Part shown: positions 4,443 through 12,432 of the stretch, one piece after another
Layout: every line of letters begins with the position of its first letter
Numbering within the stretch: position 1 is the first letter of the stretch
Virus record (IMG/VR): IMGVR_UViG_3300036985_001413
Location: 1 to 23,311 of that record
Source of the DNA: a virus
Reading direction: 5' to 3' (one strand)
DNA length: 23,311 bases
Notes under the pieces: generated by a model
Seen by the model: only the letters and a program-made list of their open reading frames with translations
What the model was told of the DNA's origin: nothing
The model's database searches: none
Made by a program: the position numbers and the translations under genes

Positions 4443-4796
4443 CTACGAAACCTTTTCCCAATTCTGTGTCCCAGCAACCTGCAAGAGATGCCAGCGATAT
4501 GGCAACAAATCGTATTCCATCGGCAACGGATGCCTGTTATCCAGCACCCACGTCTGGCCGTCCCAATCGACTAGCAGAACAGCGTGGTAGCCGCCTGTCT
4601 CGACGTAGCATGTCGCAAGCCGCAAGAACTGCGTAGGCCATCCCATCTGCACCAGACGCTCGAACTTGGCAGTTGCGGCGCTATCACAATCGCCGGAAGT
4701 GACGATAGGAACCCAATCATCCTCAATCTCCGTTGCATATGGCAGCAGGTTGATCTTGGTATTGACCAGCCTCAGATCATTCAGAGAGATAGTCAT
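4443..4796 (-). CDS. Transglutaminase-like cysteine peptidase (BTLCP/C93-like), 117 aa
   Basis: I choose ATG 4796, which has GGGTGGGA upstream; ATGs at 4829 and 4811 lack a ribosome binding site. The catalytic triad of the transglutaminase-like fold is visible in order: Cys37 in SGDCDSAATAKFERL, His71 in GGYHAVLLV, Asp86 in TWVLDNR. The spacing and the phrases GDCD, HAVL and WVLDN match the bacterial transglutaminase-like cysteine peptidase family (from memory). At 117 residues it is a minimal version with no signal peptide. It lies among lysis genes just upstream of the TM/coiled-coil protein and the endolysin. It may process a peptide or virion protein, or act on cell-wall peptides, and the sequence does not say which. 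Confidence 0.75.
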   Translation of the reverse strand: MTISLNDLRLVNTKINLLPYATEIEDDWVPIVTSGDCDSAATAKFERLVQMGWPTQFLRLATCYVETGGYHAVLLVDWDGQTWVLDNRHPLPMEYDLLPYRWHLLQVAGTQNWEKVS

Positions 4797-4878
4797 AGGG
4801 TTCCCACCCATAGTAGATTCAGCTTGCATGTTTCGCTTGGTGTACTAGCCCTGAGGGGTAAGCCTTTAGGGTGGGAAT

Positions 4879-5028
4879 TCATTTCGGACAACTCGCTAGT
4901 TCAGGGTGCTCAATGCACAGCTTGCTGTAACCAGCAGGAGGCGTGGCCAGCTCTCCACTACCACGAAGAATACTTGGCTCAGTACAGCCCACCAGCACTA
5001 GGCTACAGAGAATCAGCAGCAGGCGCAT
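4879..5028 (-). CDS. Small lipoprotein, 49 aa (candidate outer-membrane spanin)
   Basis: ATG 5028 has GGAG with a seven-base spacer. A longer in-frame ORF from 5091 would bury the signal peptide, so it is rejected. The product begins MRLLLILCSLVLVGCTEP, a signal peptide with lipobox LVGC and Cys15 as the lipid anchor. The mature part is ~35 residues with PP and two later cysteines (KLCIEH, ASCPK). Size, lipobox, prolines and position in the lysis region fit an Rz1-like o-spanin, but the sequence is not a clear match and no gene nests it in the classic Rz/Rz1 way. Its start overlaps the 66-aa ORF by 26 bases. Confidence 0.65.
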   Translation of the reverse strand: MRLLLILCSLVLVGCTEPSILRGSGELATPPAGYSKLCIEHPELASCPK

Positions 5029-5203
5029 CGCTAGTCTCCGGCCATCCCGAGAAATGAAGCGTTCTCTGGCTGTAATCTCCCTTATGCACAATGACGAATG
5101 GCGAGGTCATATCCCACTCGGAGCACAGATCAACTGTTGCTAGATCAGGCATCTCAGTGACCATGGAGGTTTCGCCGTTGATGCTGATGTGGTAGTTGCT
5201 CAT
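5003..5203 (-). CDS. Hypothetical phage protein, 66 aa
   Basis: ATG 5203 overlaps the stop of the large fibre gene as ATGA (5200-5203), so the gene is probably translated by coupling to it. The product is small, acidic and soluble: MSNYHISINGETSMVTEMPD, then SEWDMTSPFVIVHKGDYSQR, and a tail SDAPAADSL. It has beta-rich character and no membrane segment. The family is not recognised. It could be a fibre chaperone or accessory given its place directly after the fibre gene, but this is positional inference only. Its 3' end contains the start and ribosome binding site of the lipoprotein gene. Confidence 0.55.
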   Translation of the reverse strand: MSNYHISINGETSMVTEMPDLATVDLCSEWDMTSPFVIVHKGDYSQRTLHFSGWPETSDAPAADSL

Positions 5204-8112
5204 GATGTGATTGCTCTCATTTCTGAGTCGGAGAGTTTGCGGTTCCAGATGCGGATATTTCTTACTGCTCCATTAAGTGGGCGCGTACCGTCAGTGCGAA
5301 CCCCCACGCCGATTGTGGTTAGTCCAGAAGCTGTGTAGTCAGACGAACCACTACTCACCACTGTTCCCTCGTTTATTACCGCCGAAAAATTAGCTCCGGA
5401 GAAGCTTATAGCGTATTTGTTTGTGGTGTTAGCAACTGCACCAGTTACGTTTACCCCCGTAGCTGCCCATCCGGTGTTAGTTCCGCCGGCGTTATTGATG
5501 TTTATATAACTACCTGTGGCGAGTGGCCCTGTGCTAACTACAGAACCTAGCGCCACTGCGCTGTTGTAACCACCCTCCGCAAAAATAGTGCCTACCGCCC
5601 CTAGATTCCCCGCACTTGGATAGGTGAGCACGTCAGCATTCCGCGCTACTGCGACGGTGGTGGTGGGGATATATGGGCCAGCAAAGGCTCCTAGATTTAC
5701 CATTGCGCCGTAGAATACTGCGGAGCCTTGGGCTGCTACGTCTAGAACTCCGGTAGGTTGCGTGGCGTCGGTTGTACCAGCTGGTATAAGGTAGTGCGTG
5801 TAGCTTGCGGCGGTTGCAGTATATGTAAGAGCAACCCGCCAAAAGCTATCGTTGTACGAAACACAAGAAGCTGATACTCCAACAAGTGTTGCTCCATACC
5901 CGTTCGATACCCATGCAGTAGCCACGCCATTGTTAGTGTCAATTGTTGCGAAGGCAAAAGCGACATTATTTACTTGAAGCACTGGAAATGCTGCGGCTCC
6001 GACAGTCTTTTTAACAAAGCCACTAAAGGTGTATGCCGCAGCAGTAAGCACAATATTTTGATATATTTGCTCAATATTGCCTCCGTCGTTGTCCGTCAGC
6101 GTCCATGCGGATATTGCGCCATCTGGCCCAACTACGTTTTGTGTCGCTGACGGAGTACCACCGTTCGTCCACGGTGCAGTAGCAAACGCATTACCCTGCA
6201 ACGCAATATTCGTCCTCGCCTCCCACGGCACATAGCCGACGATGGGGTAGTTTGACACTGGAATATATGCTGAACCATTCAGCGTCCAAGTCTCGCCTGT
6301 AGAACCAGTGAGAGTCGTGCCACCACCGCTGTAACGTGCTGCGTTGAAATCTACGGCGAGGGTGCCGTTGATGCCGTTGTAGATTTGGGCTTGGAATATT
6401 TTGCCGTTGAGGACCTGTGAGGTTCCAGTGCTGCGACTCCCAAGTTCTACAGTGACATTTGGGTCAAACAACGTTATCGCGGTAGCGGTAGTTACCGGGC
6501 TGCCTAGCTGCGTCCAAGTTTCACCATCTGTAGATGTATAAAACGTAACGTCATACCCTGCTGCCCCATTATCCACATCAACAGTAACACGGCACCAACC
6601 TGCCGCCCCGTCAGCAAATCCCATAGCAGATACGCTTCCTTTGATGATTACGTTAGCGCCCGTTGTAGATAAAAATACACGCAGTGCGCCATCAGTATTG
6701 ACTTGTAAAACCCAACTGTTTGTTGCGCCTCCAGTGCCCCACTTTGCAGCAAGCGTCGTTTCCGCAGCAGGCGTCCAATCCGTCAGTGCCGCCTTAACCC
6801 GAATATCAATATCCCCTGTGATACTAGCCGCCACACTATCCGGCGTAGAAACATACGTTCCAGCAACACCATTCAGCGTGACAGCTTCATACGTTGCGCT
6901 GGTCGCAATAGGATTCCCGAGTCTATCCGTGTCGTAGCACTTGACGCCATCTACCATGCTGCCGTGGTAGGCTGCGGGTTTGACGCTGATGTTGTCATAG
7001 AAACCAGTCTGTGTTGATGTCGACGATTGGTTAATCATCGAAATGTACGTTGTGGTTCCGGTAGCGGTGAACGTGAAAGTTGCAAATGTTGATGTTGTGC
7101 TAGTCGTAGTCTGCACACCTAGGCCAATTGCACCTTGACTTATTCCTGCGCCTATCGCCACACCTGTAGCAGTTCCACGGTACATTGTTCCAGACACGAC
7201 ATATTTAGTGCCAATGACAGTTGAGATCGCCCGATAGACATAGCCGAAATCCGCGCCACCATTGGTTATCAGGAGTTCAGAAGAAACCACTGTTGCAACA
7301 CCACTACCAGCAGCAGTCCACCCAGTAGTCGCTGAATCAAATGTGCCGTTAGTGATAGACTCCGGCCCTGCCCAATCAGCAGGGACACCAACAGAGACAT
7401 ACGGCCTGATAGTAGTCTGGTCGGTTTCGCCGGTGATGTCGTTGAGTTGTGGGTGCCAAACGAGAATATCTGCGGAAACTGTTCCACCAGCAGCGGAGAA
7501 CGAGAGTAACTCAAAACTTGTAGCAGCCCCTGAAACAGAATTCACCGAGAACTGCTGCCACACCTCCGTTACATCAATCAGAGGCTGTATGTTTGTGCTA
7601 GCAGACCCATTACGAAAGCACACCTGCTGAGAATCCCCTGCGGTTGTCCTAGCCCAGATAGCCCGTTGTGTAGTATTTCCCGGCGCTGCGCCCAATGCTG
7701 CTTGCTGAATTCTTGAGAAAGTCCCCGCCCCACGATCCAGTTGAAGCCGCGTAGCGGTGTAGGTTCCATCCGGAGCGGATACACTTCCATAATTGTCAGT
7801 AACAACAGGTAATGTTCCTCCACTGTTATCCTTAACCCAAATCGCATTCGAGAACGCTGCAGTGGTTGTGACAAGCAGATTCCTAACCCGCCTAGCCCCC
7901 TTGAATACCATCTCCCCAGCAAGCGCTGTGAAATCCAGATAGCCGTTGTCATCCCACTTCTGGCCGGTTTCCGTGGTGGCTCGGGTGAAGGATGGGGTGA
8001 GGGAGCCGCGAGTGGGGATGGCGGAGTGGGTGAGGGGGAGTTCAACAGCAGCAGAGTTGAACAGGCGCTGTATCGCGCTGACAGACCTACGCAATCCAGA
8101 CCAGACTATCAT
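5200..8112 (-). CDS. Large tail fibre / receptor-binding protein with repeated carbohydrate-binding-type domains, 970 aa
   Basis: ATG 8112 has AAGGA seven bases upstream. The protein is a mosaic of beta modules. An N-terminal segment (1-75) leads to a jelly-roll/CBM-like unit starting GARRVRNLLVTTTAAFSNA (72-~245). A second unit opens SITNGTFDSATTGWTAAGSG (252-~380). A LamG/concanavalin-like unit (~405-600) contains DGETWTQLGSPV. Another jelly-roll unit starts ARTNIALQGNAFATAPW (632-~825). A C-terminal LamG-like unit ends NIRIWNRKLSDSEMRAI. These phrases are typical of phage fibre proteins that bind surface sugars. No hydrolase triad or beta-helix spike signature was recognised, so binding is more likely than depolymerase activity. 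It probably decides host range. Confidence 0.75.
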   Translation of the reverse strand: MIVWSGLRRSVSAIQRLFNSAAVELPLTHSAIPTRGSLTPSFTRATTETGQKWDDNGYLDFTALAGEMVFKGARRVRNLLVTTTAAFSNAIWVKDNSGGTLPVVTDNYGSVSAPDGTYTATRLQLDRGAGTFSRIQQAALGAAPGNTTQRAIWARTTAGDSQQVCFRNGSASTNIQPLIDVTEVWQQFSVNSVSGAATSFELLSFSAAGGTVSADILVWHPQLNDITGETDQTTIRPYVSVGVPADWAGPESITNGTFDSATTGWTAAGSGVATVVSSELLITNGGADFGYVYRAISTVIGTKYVVSGTMYRGTATGVAIGAGISQGAIGLGVQTTTSTTSTFATFTFTATGTTTYISMINQSSTSTQTGFYDNISVKPAAYHGSMVDGVKCYDTDRLGNPIATSATYEAVTLNGVAGTYVSTPDSVAASITGDIDIRVKAALTDWTPAAETTLAAKWGTGGATNSWVLQVNTDGALRVFLSTTGANVIIKGSVSAMGFADGAAGWCRVTVDVDNGAAGYDVTFYTSTDGETWTQLGSPVTTATAITLFDPNVTVELGSRSTGTSQVLNGKIFQAQIYNGINGTLAVDFNAARYSGGGTTLTGSTGETWTLNGSAYIPVSNYPIVGYVPWEARTNIALQGNAFATAPWTNGGTPSATQNVVGPDGAISAWTLTDNDGGNIEQIYQNIVLTAAAYTFSGFVKKTVGAAAFPVLQVNNVAFAFATIDTNNGVATAWVSNGYGATLVGVSASCVSYNDSFWRVALTYTATAASYTHYLIPAGTTDATQPTGVLDVAAQGSAVFYGAMVNLGAFAGPYIPTTTVAVARNADVLTYPSAGNLGAVGTIFAEGGYNSAVALGSVVSTGPLATGSYININNAGGTNTGWAATGVNVTGAVANTTNKYAISFSGANFSAVINEGTVVSSGSSDYTASGLTTIGVGVRTDGTRPLNGAVRNIRIWNRKLSDSEMRAITS

Positions 8113-8121
8113 GATGAGTCC

Positions 8122-8412
8122 TTATGCGAACGGGGTGACGTATATCGTGCCGTCAGACGCAACCTGTATCGCGCTGACCTTGCCGCTCGGAGGGCATGAG
8201 AAATACTCAGGCACCAGAGCAGCCAAGTACATCCCGGTATCAGCAACGGCAGTCGGTGACGTACCGATCTCAATGAAGCAGTCAGTGGTCGAAACCACAC
8301 GCACCACTTCCGTATTGCTCGGCAGGGCCGCAGTCGTTCCGACAGCGCTGGTGTAAGCAACCTTCTTGCTTTGAGCCGGCATCGGTGATCCGTAGGTCAT
8401 GTTGGGTGTCAT
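8122..8412 (-). CDS. Small virion-associated-type protein, 96 aa
   Basis: ATG 8412 has AAAGGAG upstream. The product begins MTPNMTYGSPMPAQSKKVAY and is beta-rich, with TEVVRVVSTTDCFIEIGTSP and KVSAIQVASDGTIYVTPF, a pattern common in small jelly-roll-like phage structural proteins that sit beside fibre genes. It has no TM segment or signal. I do not know a specific function. Fibre attachment or decoration is a guess from the context between the 110-aa protein and the large fibre, nine bases upstream of the latter. Confidence 0.6.
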   Translation of the reverse strand: MTPNMTYGSPMPAQSKKVAYTSAVGTTAALPSNTEVVRVVSTTDCFIEIGTSPTAVADTGMYLAALVPEYFSCPPSGKVSAIQVASDGTIYVTPFA

Positions 8413-8431
8413 TTTGTTGCTCCTTTGTTAA

Positions 8432-8764
8432 TCAATCACCGATTTTCAATCGGCCAGAAAATTGAACTGCAAGCGAACCTTCATAAACATCAGCGGCTGG
8501 CATCCAGTTAGCATAGGCCTCTGAGTCCGCGCCATAGATCTTCGCGCCAAGATACCCGCGCCATCCCCACAGGTTCCAAGTGATCCAAGGGAGAATAGGA
8601 ATTGGACACCAGAAGCGCAGGATGCGTGAGAAGTACGGCGGCTTAAACCAATCCCCTTGACCTAGAGGATGAAGAACATCGCCGCCCCGAAGCGCAAGTG
8701 TGATGCCGGAAGTTTCGCGCTTCGGGTTAGTTGTCGCTTCGCCTGGGAATTGGGTAACACGCAT
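8432..8764 (-). CDS. Hypothetical phage protein, tryptophan-rich, 110 aa
   Basis: The start ATG 8764 overlaps the stop of the upstream fibre gene by one base (TGATG). The product has a central Trp/Pro-rich, partly hydrophobic stretch (ILRFWCPIPILPWITWNLWG) that could touch a membrane, then RGYLGAKIYGADSEAYANWM, VYEGSLAVQFSGRL and a short end. It recalls small phage proteins found near fibre and lysis genes, but I cannot name the family. It is not an obvious holin because the hydrophobic stretch contains several prolines and charges flank it closely. Confidence 0.6.
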   Translation of the reverse strand: MRVTQFPGEATTNPKRETSGITLALRGGDVLHPLGQGDWFKPPYFSRILRFWCPIPILPWITWNLWGWRGYLGAKIYGADSEAYANWMPAADVYEGSLAVQFSGRLKIGD

Positions 8765-9882
8765 CAGATGTCACCATAGACAGCAAAACAAACGATGGCT
8801 GGATCAGTGTTGGCTCCTGCAGCGAACGAAAGCACGAAGGTCGTCGTAGTCTGCGAGGACATACCGATTCCGTTGTAGTACGTGTTCCCTGGGTTTGCGA
8901 CTCCAGGGGAGCTAACAACTACGGCATAAACAGCATCCGACATCGTGATTGCCAGATTCACCGTATATTCACCTGTTCCTGTTCTCTGAATGCTAGTCAC
9001 GTTGTAACCTTTGCTAGGGGCATTCGTCCCCGCCGTTGTACCATTAAATCGCGCCCATGCTTTTGGTGCGCTTGGGTGATAATGTTGATTTGCCGGGGTA
9101 ACAGAAACAGCATTACTAGATGCAGCCTCCTGCTGCGCCTGAGATGCCGCAGCCAGACCAGCGCCAGTGCAGTTAGAAACGTCCCCCGAAGACGGCGTAC
9201 CCAACGCTCCGTTAAACAACACAGGCGCTCCGGCAGATCCTACGTTGATAGCCAGCGCCGTAGCGACTCCGGTGCCGAGTCCAGTGACATCACCGACAGC
9301 AGGAGCGACAGTTGCCTTGCCACTGGCCTTGTTGTACGCAGCGCAATACACCGTCGTACCATCCGACCAGTACAGCGCACGGTCATTGGCTGCGGTGGTG
9401 ATGTTTGCTCCACCAGGTAGGTTGTTCGCCGTGGCACTATGGGTGAGAGTCAGCGCACCGTCGAATATCACCATGCGCCACATTCCGCTGCCGAGCGTAA
9501 CTGCGGTGATCGTTGTCGTGCCGGTGATATGTACCGCATTGCCGGTTGCCGTGGTCAGGTTTATCGTGGCATCGGAGGCTATGTCAGCACCCTTCACCCA
9601 GTTCATCGCACCGAGCAAGGTAATGGCGCTGGTCGAGAACAGTTGCTCGTAGCGCAGCGAGTGGCCTGCCGTGGAGCCTGCGCCAAGCCCGGTGAGCCGG
9701 TAGCCTGCCATTGGCAGGTTGGCGGTGACTGTGCTCTGTCCATCCTTTGCTAGGCAGGTCGACAGCCCTGTGGCAACGTCTGCCGTGAATGCGTTGAATA
9801 CAGACGCCTCGATGAGCGTGTTGGCGCTCACAGGCTGGCCTGTGCTGTTTATGACGAAAACGCCGGAACCGTTGAAACTCAT
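8764..9882 (-). CDS. Tail fibre-type protein, 372 aa
   Basis: ATG 9882 has GGGAGGAAA upstream, inside the 3' end of the preceding gene. The N-terminus (SFNGSGVFVINSTGQPVSAN) followed by FNAFTADVATGLSTCLAKDG is the usual opening of phage fibres that attach to the tail. Residues ~90-190 carry a frequent fibre module (TLTHSATANNLPGGANITTA and YWSDGTTVYCAAYNKASG). The last ~100 residues (KAWARFNGTTAG, TRTGTGEYTVNL-like strands, FAVYGDI) resemble a compact C-terminal fibre domain. It is glycine/threonine/alanine-rich throughout. Together with the 970-aa protein it gives this phage two fibre candidates. Which one touches the receptor cannot be told from the sequence. Confidence 0.75.
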   Translation of the reverse strand: MSFNGSGVFVINSTGQPVSANTLIEASVFNAFTADVATGLSTCLAKDGQSTVTANLPMAGYRLTGLGAGSTAGHSLRYEQLFSTSAITLLGAMNWVKGADIASDATINLTTATGNAVHITGTTTITAVTLGSGMWRMVIFDGALTLTHSATANNLPGGANITTAANDRALYWSDGTTVYCAAYNKASGKATVAPAVGDVTGLGTGVATALAINVGSAGAPVLFNGALGTPSSGDVSNCTGAGLAAASQAQQEAASSNAVSVTPANQHYHPSAPKAWARFNGTTAGTNAPSKGYNVTSIQRTGTGEYTVNLAITMSDAVYAVVVSSPGVANPGNTYYNGIGMSSQTTTTFVLSFAAGANTDPAIVCFAVYGDI

Positions 9883-9885
9883 TTG

Positions 9886-12432
9886 TCATTTCCTCCCAAG
9901 AATCGCTGCAGTAATGCGCGGGTCAAAAGTCTTTTCAATCGGCATCTGTAGTTCGCCGCTTGCTTGCCAATTTGGGCCGTAGGCATCTTGTGGCCCACGC
10001 ATCCCGCGAGGTTGTGCAAACTCTCCAAACTTCTTCTGCAACTCCGTCAATTCTATAGCCGCCGCCGCTTGCTTGCGCCCGTCAATCGGATACTTGTTGT
10101 TGATGATCGCTTCCAACTCAGCCGCACGACTGCTTGCCGCCTCTCTGACTGCTACCTGTTCTTTTTGTTGCCAATACTCAGTCTTTCCCATCGCAGGTAC
10201 AGTTTCCTGTGATGGTGCTGCACGGGTCTTGACAGCCTCCGTTGTCATTTCTTCGACGCTCATCAACCCGCGACCTTCACGCGGAATGACGGGCAGCGGA
10301 GTGCGAGACACAGCAGGCCCACCGGCTTCAACAGTTCCAATTGGGATGTTAGTACCTTGGTAGCGATCCACTACCGGAAGCAGGTTCTCGCTCAACTCAG
10401 GCAGCGCCTCTGCCTTAGCCGCACGGCTAGGCATCAACGTAGGCGGCAAATCGCTAGTCGTGAATGCAATACCATCGGGATACGCCACTTCAGACGGAGG
10501 CGCAGGCGGCAACCGTGGGCCTTCATCTATGCCGCCCCGTTGGAACAGAGGCTGCAACCGTGGCTCGACAGGCATCTCAACTGCAGGCATCTGTGGCTCA
10601 GACCTGACCGGCATCTGACCTTCGTCAGCGAACCCAAGCAGCCCACGACCCTGCGGCATTGGGCCTTGCGGTGTAGGCGGCACAAGAGGCTCACCGACAG
10701 GTGCAAGCGACAGCGGCTCAGGCCCGACAGGAGTCTTCTCGTATCCCAATGCCTGACGCATCGGACGGGCATCAACAGGTACTGCATTTGCCTTTTGGTA
10801 GCCCGGAGATGCGATGCGCCTCGACCCAAGAATACTCGCCGCTTGCCCAACGGCGGCACCTACCATTGCGCCGGGAAGCGCTCCGATAAACGGCATGATG
10901 CCAGCGCCTATACCAGCGCCAATAGTAGCAGGGACTCCAGACCTAGCCAAAGTTCTTTGCATCAGCGCAAGAGGCCCACCGGAATGAAAAGACTCAGGCG
11001 ACACCCCGGCTATCTTGCCAAGGTCTGCAAATGGCCCGGTGAGCGCATTGTCTTCAGCGGTCATTTTTGCCAAACCAGCCATATCTACCTTGCCGGTATT
11101 CTCATCAAACAACTTTTCAAGCGCATACGTCTTCGCCTGAGTGGTTCGATCTTTCAAGTAGTTAGAAAACAGGTTTCCAAGTGTCGGGTCAGTTTGCGAC
11201 ATTCTGGTCAGGTTTTGCTCTAACAGTCCTTCAAGCGCATCTGACACACCCATTTTCGCTTTGGCTTGAGCAATGTTTTCAGTAATAGAAGCACCACTGT
11301 TGAACGTCTTTTTAGCTTCACCCCTGAGTTGCTCAATGTTCCGCAGCACATCAGCGCCGGTCATACCATTGTTGATCTGCGTGATTACGTCATCGATCAC
11401 GACAGCAACAGCTTTTTGTGATGCAGCGTCACCAGCGATCTTTCCAGGTTGAAGCCCGGCTATCTTCTGGCTTACTGTGCCGTCATCAGTCAATGCACCA
11501 ATCTGCTGAATCCTTGCGCGTGAGCCACCGGCAGCATCCCTTGCAGCATTGATTGATTCAAGCGACAACGGTGTTTCGGCGCTGATTCCAACGTCCATCT
11601 TAAGCGCACGTTCCGGTACGCCTGCGTTGGCTTTGGTCAAGGCTTCAGCCTTGTCGTTCCCGCGTATCCATGCTTCAGTGCCTCTATTCGTAATAGATTT
11701 ATTGAACTTGATAGGATCAACCGCAATCCCATATTGATTTGCAAGCCGACCAGCCTCAATCGTTCCTGCGTTGGCAACACTCTCCCTGACTGCTTGCGCT
11801 TGTGTGTAGGGATCATTCTTGCCTGTGACATTCGGGCGATTCGCCGCTTTGTTCATTCCGGCGCGGCCCATCAGGATTGTGGCGATAACCTCCGGTGCCT
11901 TCTCGCCAATCATCTCAGCGCCGAGTTCAGTGCCGGTCATTCTTGCGAGTTCGCTGTTCCTTCCGAGATACGCGCCGGCCTTTCCTGCGTACTCAATAGG
12001 CAACGCAGCAACACGGGCAGTCGTTTCACCTTCAGCGGTGCGAGGCTGATAGGTGTATTTGTCTTGAATGGCGCGGATACGCTCGGTAGCCTGATCCACA
12101 GTGCCACCGGATAGCAACTTGTTGATGCCTTCGATGCCGCCGACAGCAGAAGCCCCCATGCCTGTGAGCATGTTGGTTGCGCCTTCGGCTAGACCGTATG
12201 CGCCGCGAACGAGTGGGTTGCTACCCATCTGTTCAAAGCGGCTAGGTTGGGTGGCAGGAGTCGGCGTTTGTGATACGGCGGGGGCGGCTCCATCGCTGGT
12301 GTGCCACTTGTCACCAACAAGATACGCCTTTGCACCAGCAGAGTTTGTGGCCGTCTGAGACACAGGCTTCCACTCGCCGCCGATCAGGGCGACGGTTTCT
12401 CCGGTCTGCGGATTAGTGGCGGTCTGTGTCAT
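9886..12432 (-). CDS. Internal virion / DNA-ejection-type protein, 848 aa
   Basis: The start ATG overlaps the previous stop by one base (TAATG, 12430-12434). The N-terminus has a short tandem repeat (TATNPQTGETVALIGGEWKP, then TATNSAGAKAYLVGDKWH). Next come Gly/Ala-rich amphipathic helices (~70-110), a long helical region (~200-480), and a hydrophobic Gly/Ala segment near 500-540 (ATIGAGIGAGIMPFIGALPG) that could insert in a membrane. A proline-rich tail follows, with MPVEPRLQPLF-like stretches. Size, helicity, membrane-active segment and position after two other internal-type proteins fit ejection proteins of podoviruses, which leave the capsid and help DNA cross the cell envelope. No lytic transglycosylase motif was seen. 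No close named homologue is claimed. Confidence 0.65.
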   Translation of the reverse strand: MTQTATNPQTGETVALIGGEWKPVSQTATNSAGAKAYLVGDKWHTSDGAAPAVSQTPTPATQPSRFEQMGSNPLVRGAYGLAEGATNMLTGMGASAVGGIEGINKLLSGGTVDQATERIRAIQDKYTYQPRTAEGETTARVAALPIEYAGKAGAYLGRNSELARMTGTELGAEMIGEKAPEVIATILMGRAGMNKAANRPNVTGKNDPYTQAQAVRESVANAGTIEAGRLANQYGIAVDPIKFNKSITNRGTEAWIRGNDKAEALTKANAGVPERALKMDVGISAETPLSLESINAARDAAGGSRARIQQIGALTDDGTVSQKIAGLQPGKIAGDAASQKAVAVVIDDVITQINNGMTGADVLRNIEQLRGEAKKTFNSGASITENIAQAKAKMGVSDALEGLLEQNLTRMSQTDPTLGNLFSNYLKDRTTQAKTYALEKLFDENTGKVDMAGLAKMTAEDNALTGPFADLGKIAGVSPESFHSGGPLALMQRTLARSGVPATIGAGIGAGIMPFIGALPGAMVGAAVGQAASILGSRRIASPGYQKANAVPVDARPMRQALGYEKTPVGPEPLSLAPVGEPLVPPTPQGPMPQGRGLLGFADEGQMPVRSEPQMPAVEMPVEPRLQPLFQRGGIDEGPRLPPAPPSEVAYPDGIAFTTSDLPPTLMPSRAAKAEALPELSENLLPVVDRYQGTNIPIGTVEAGGPAVSRTPLPVIPREGRGLMSVEEMTTEAVKTRAAPSQETVPAMGKTEYWQQKEQVAVREAASSRAAELEAIINNKYPIDGRKQAAAAIELTELQKKFGEFAQPRGMRGPQDAYGPNWQASGELQMPIEKTFDPRITAAILGRK

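Noticed and set aside
4830-4878. Repeated CCCT/AGGG blocks between the lipoprotein and peptidase genes as a terminator
   Set aside because: Pairing is short and ambiguous, and no T-run follows on the minus strand.
5200-9882. Diversity-generating retroelement acting on the fibre genes (considered because BPP-1-like phages carry one)
   Set aside because: No reverse transcriptase gene and no template/variable repeat pair were seen in the window. It could only exist if encoded outside.
10357-11223. A 288-codon plus-strand open frame across the large ejection-type gene
   Set aside because: The translation is Arg/His/Cys-rich and low in acidic residues, typical of a shadow frame, and it crosses no gene gap.
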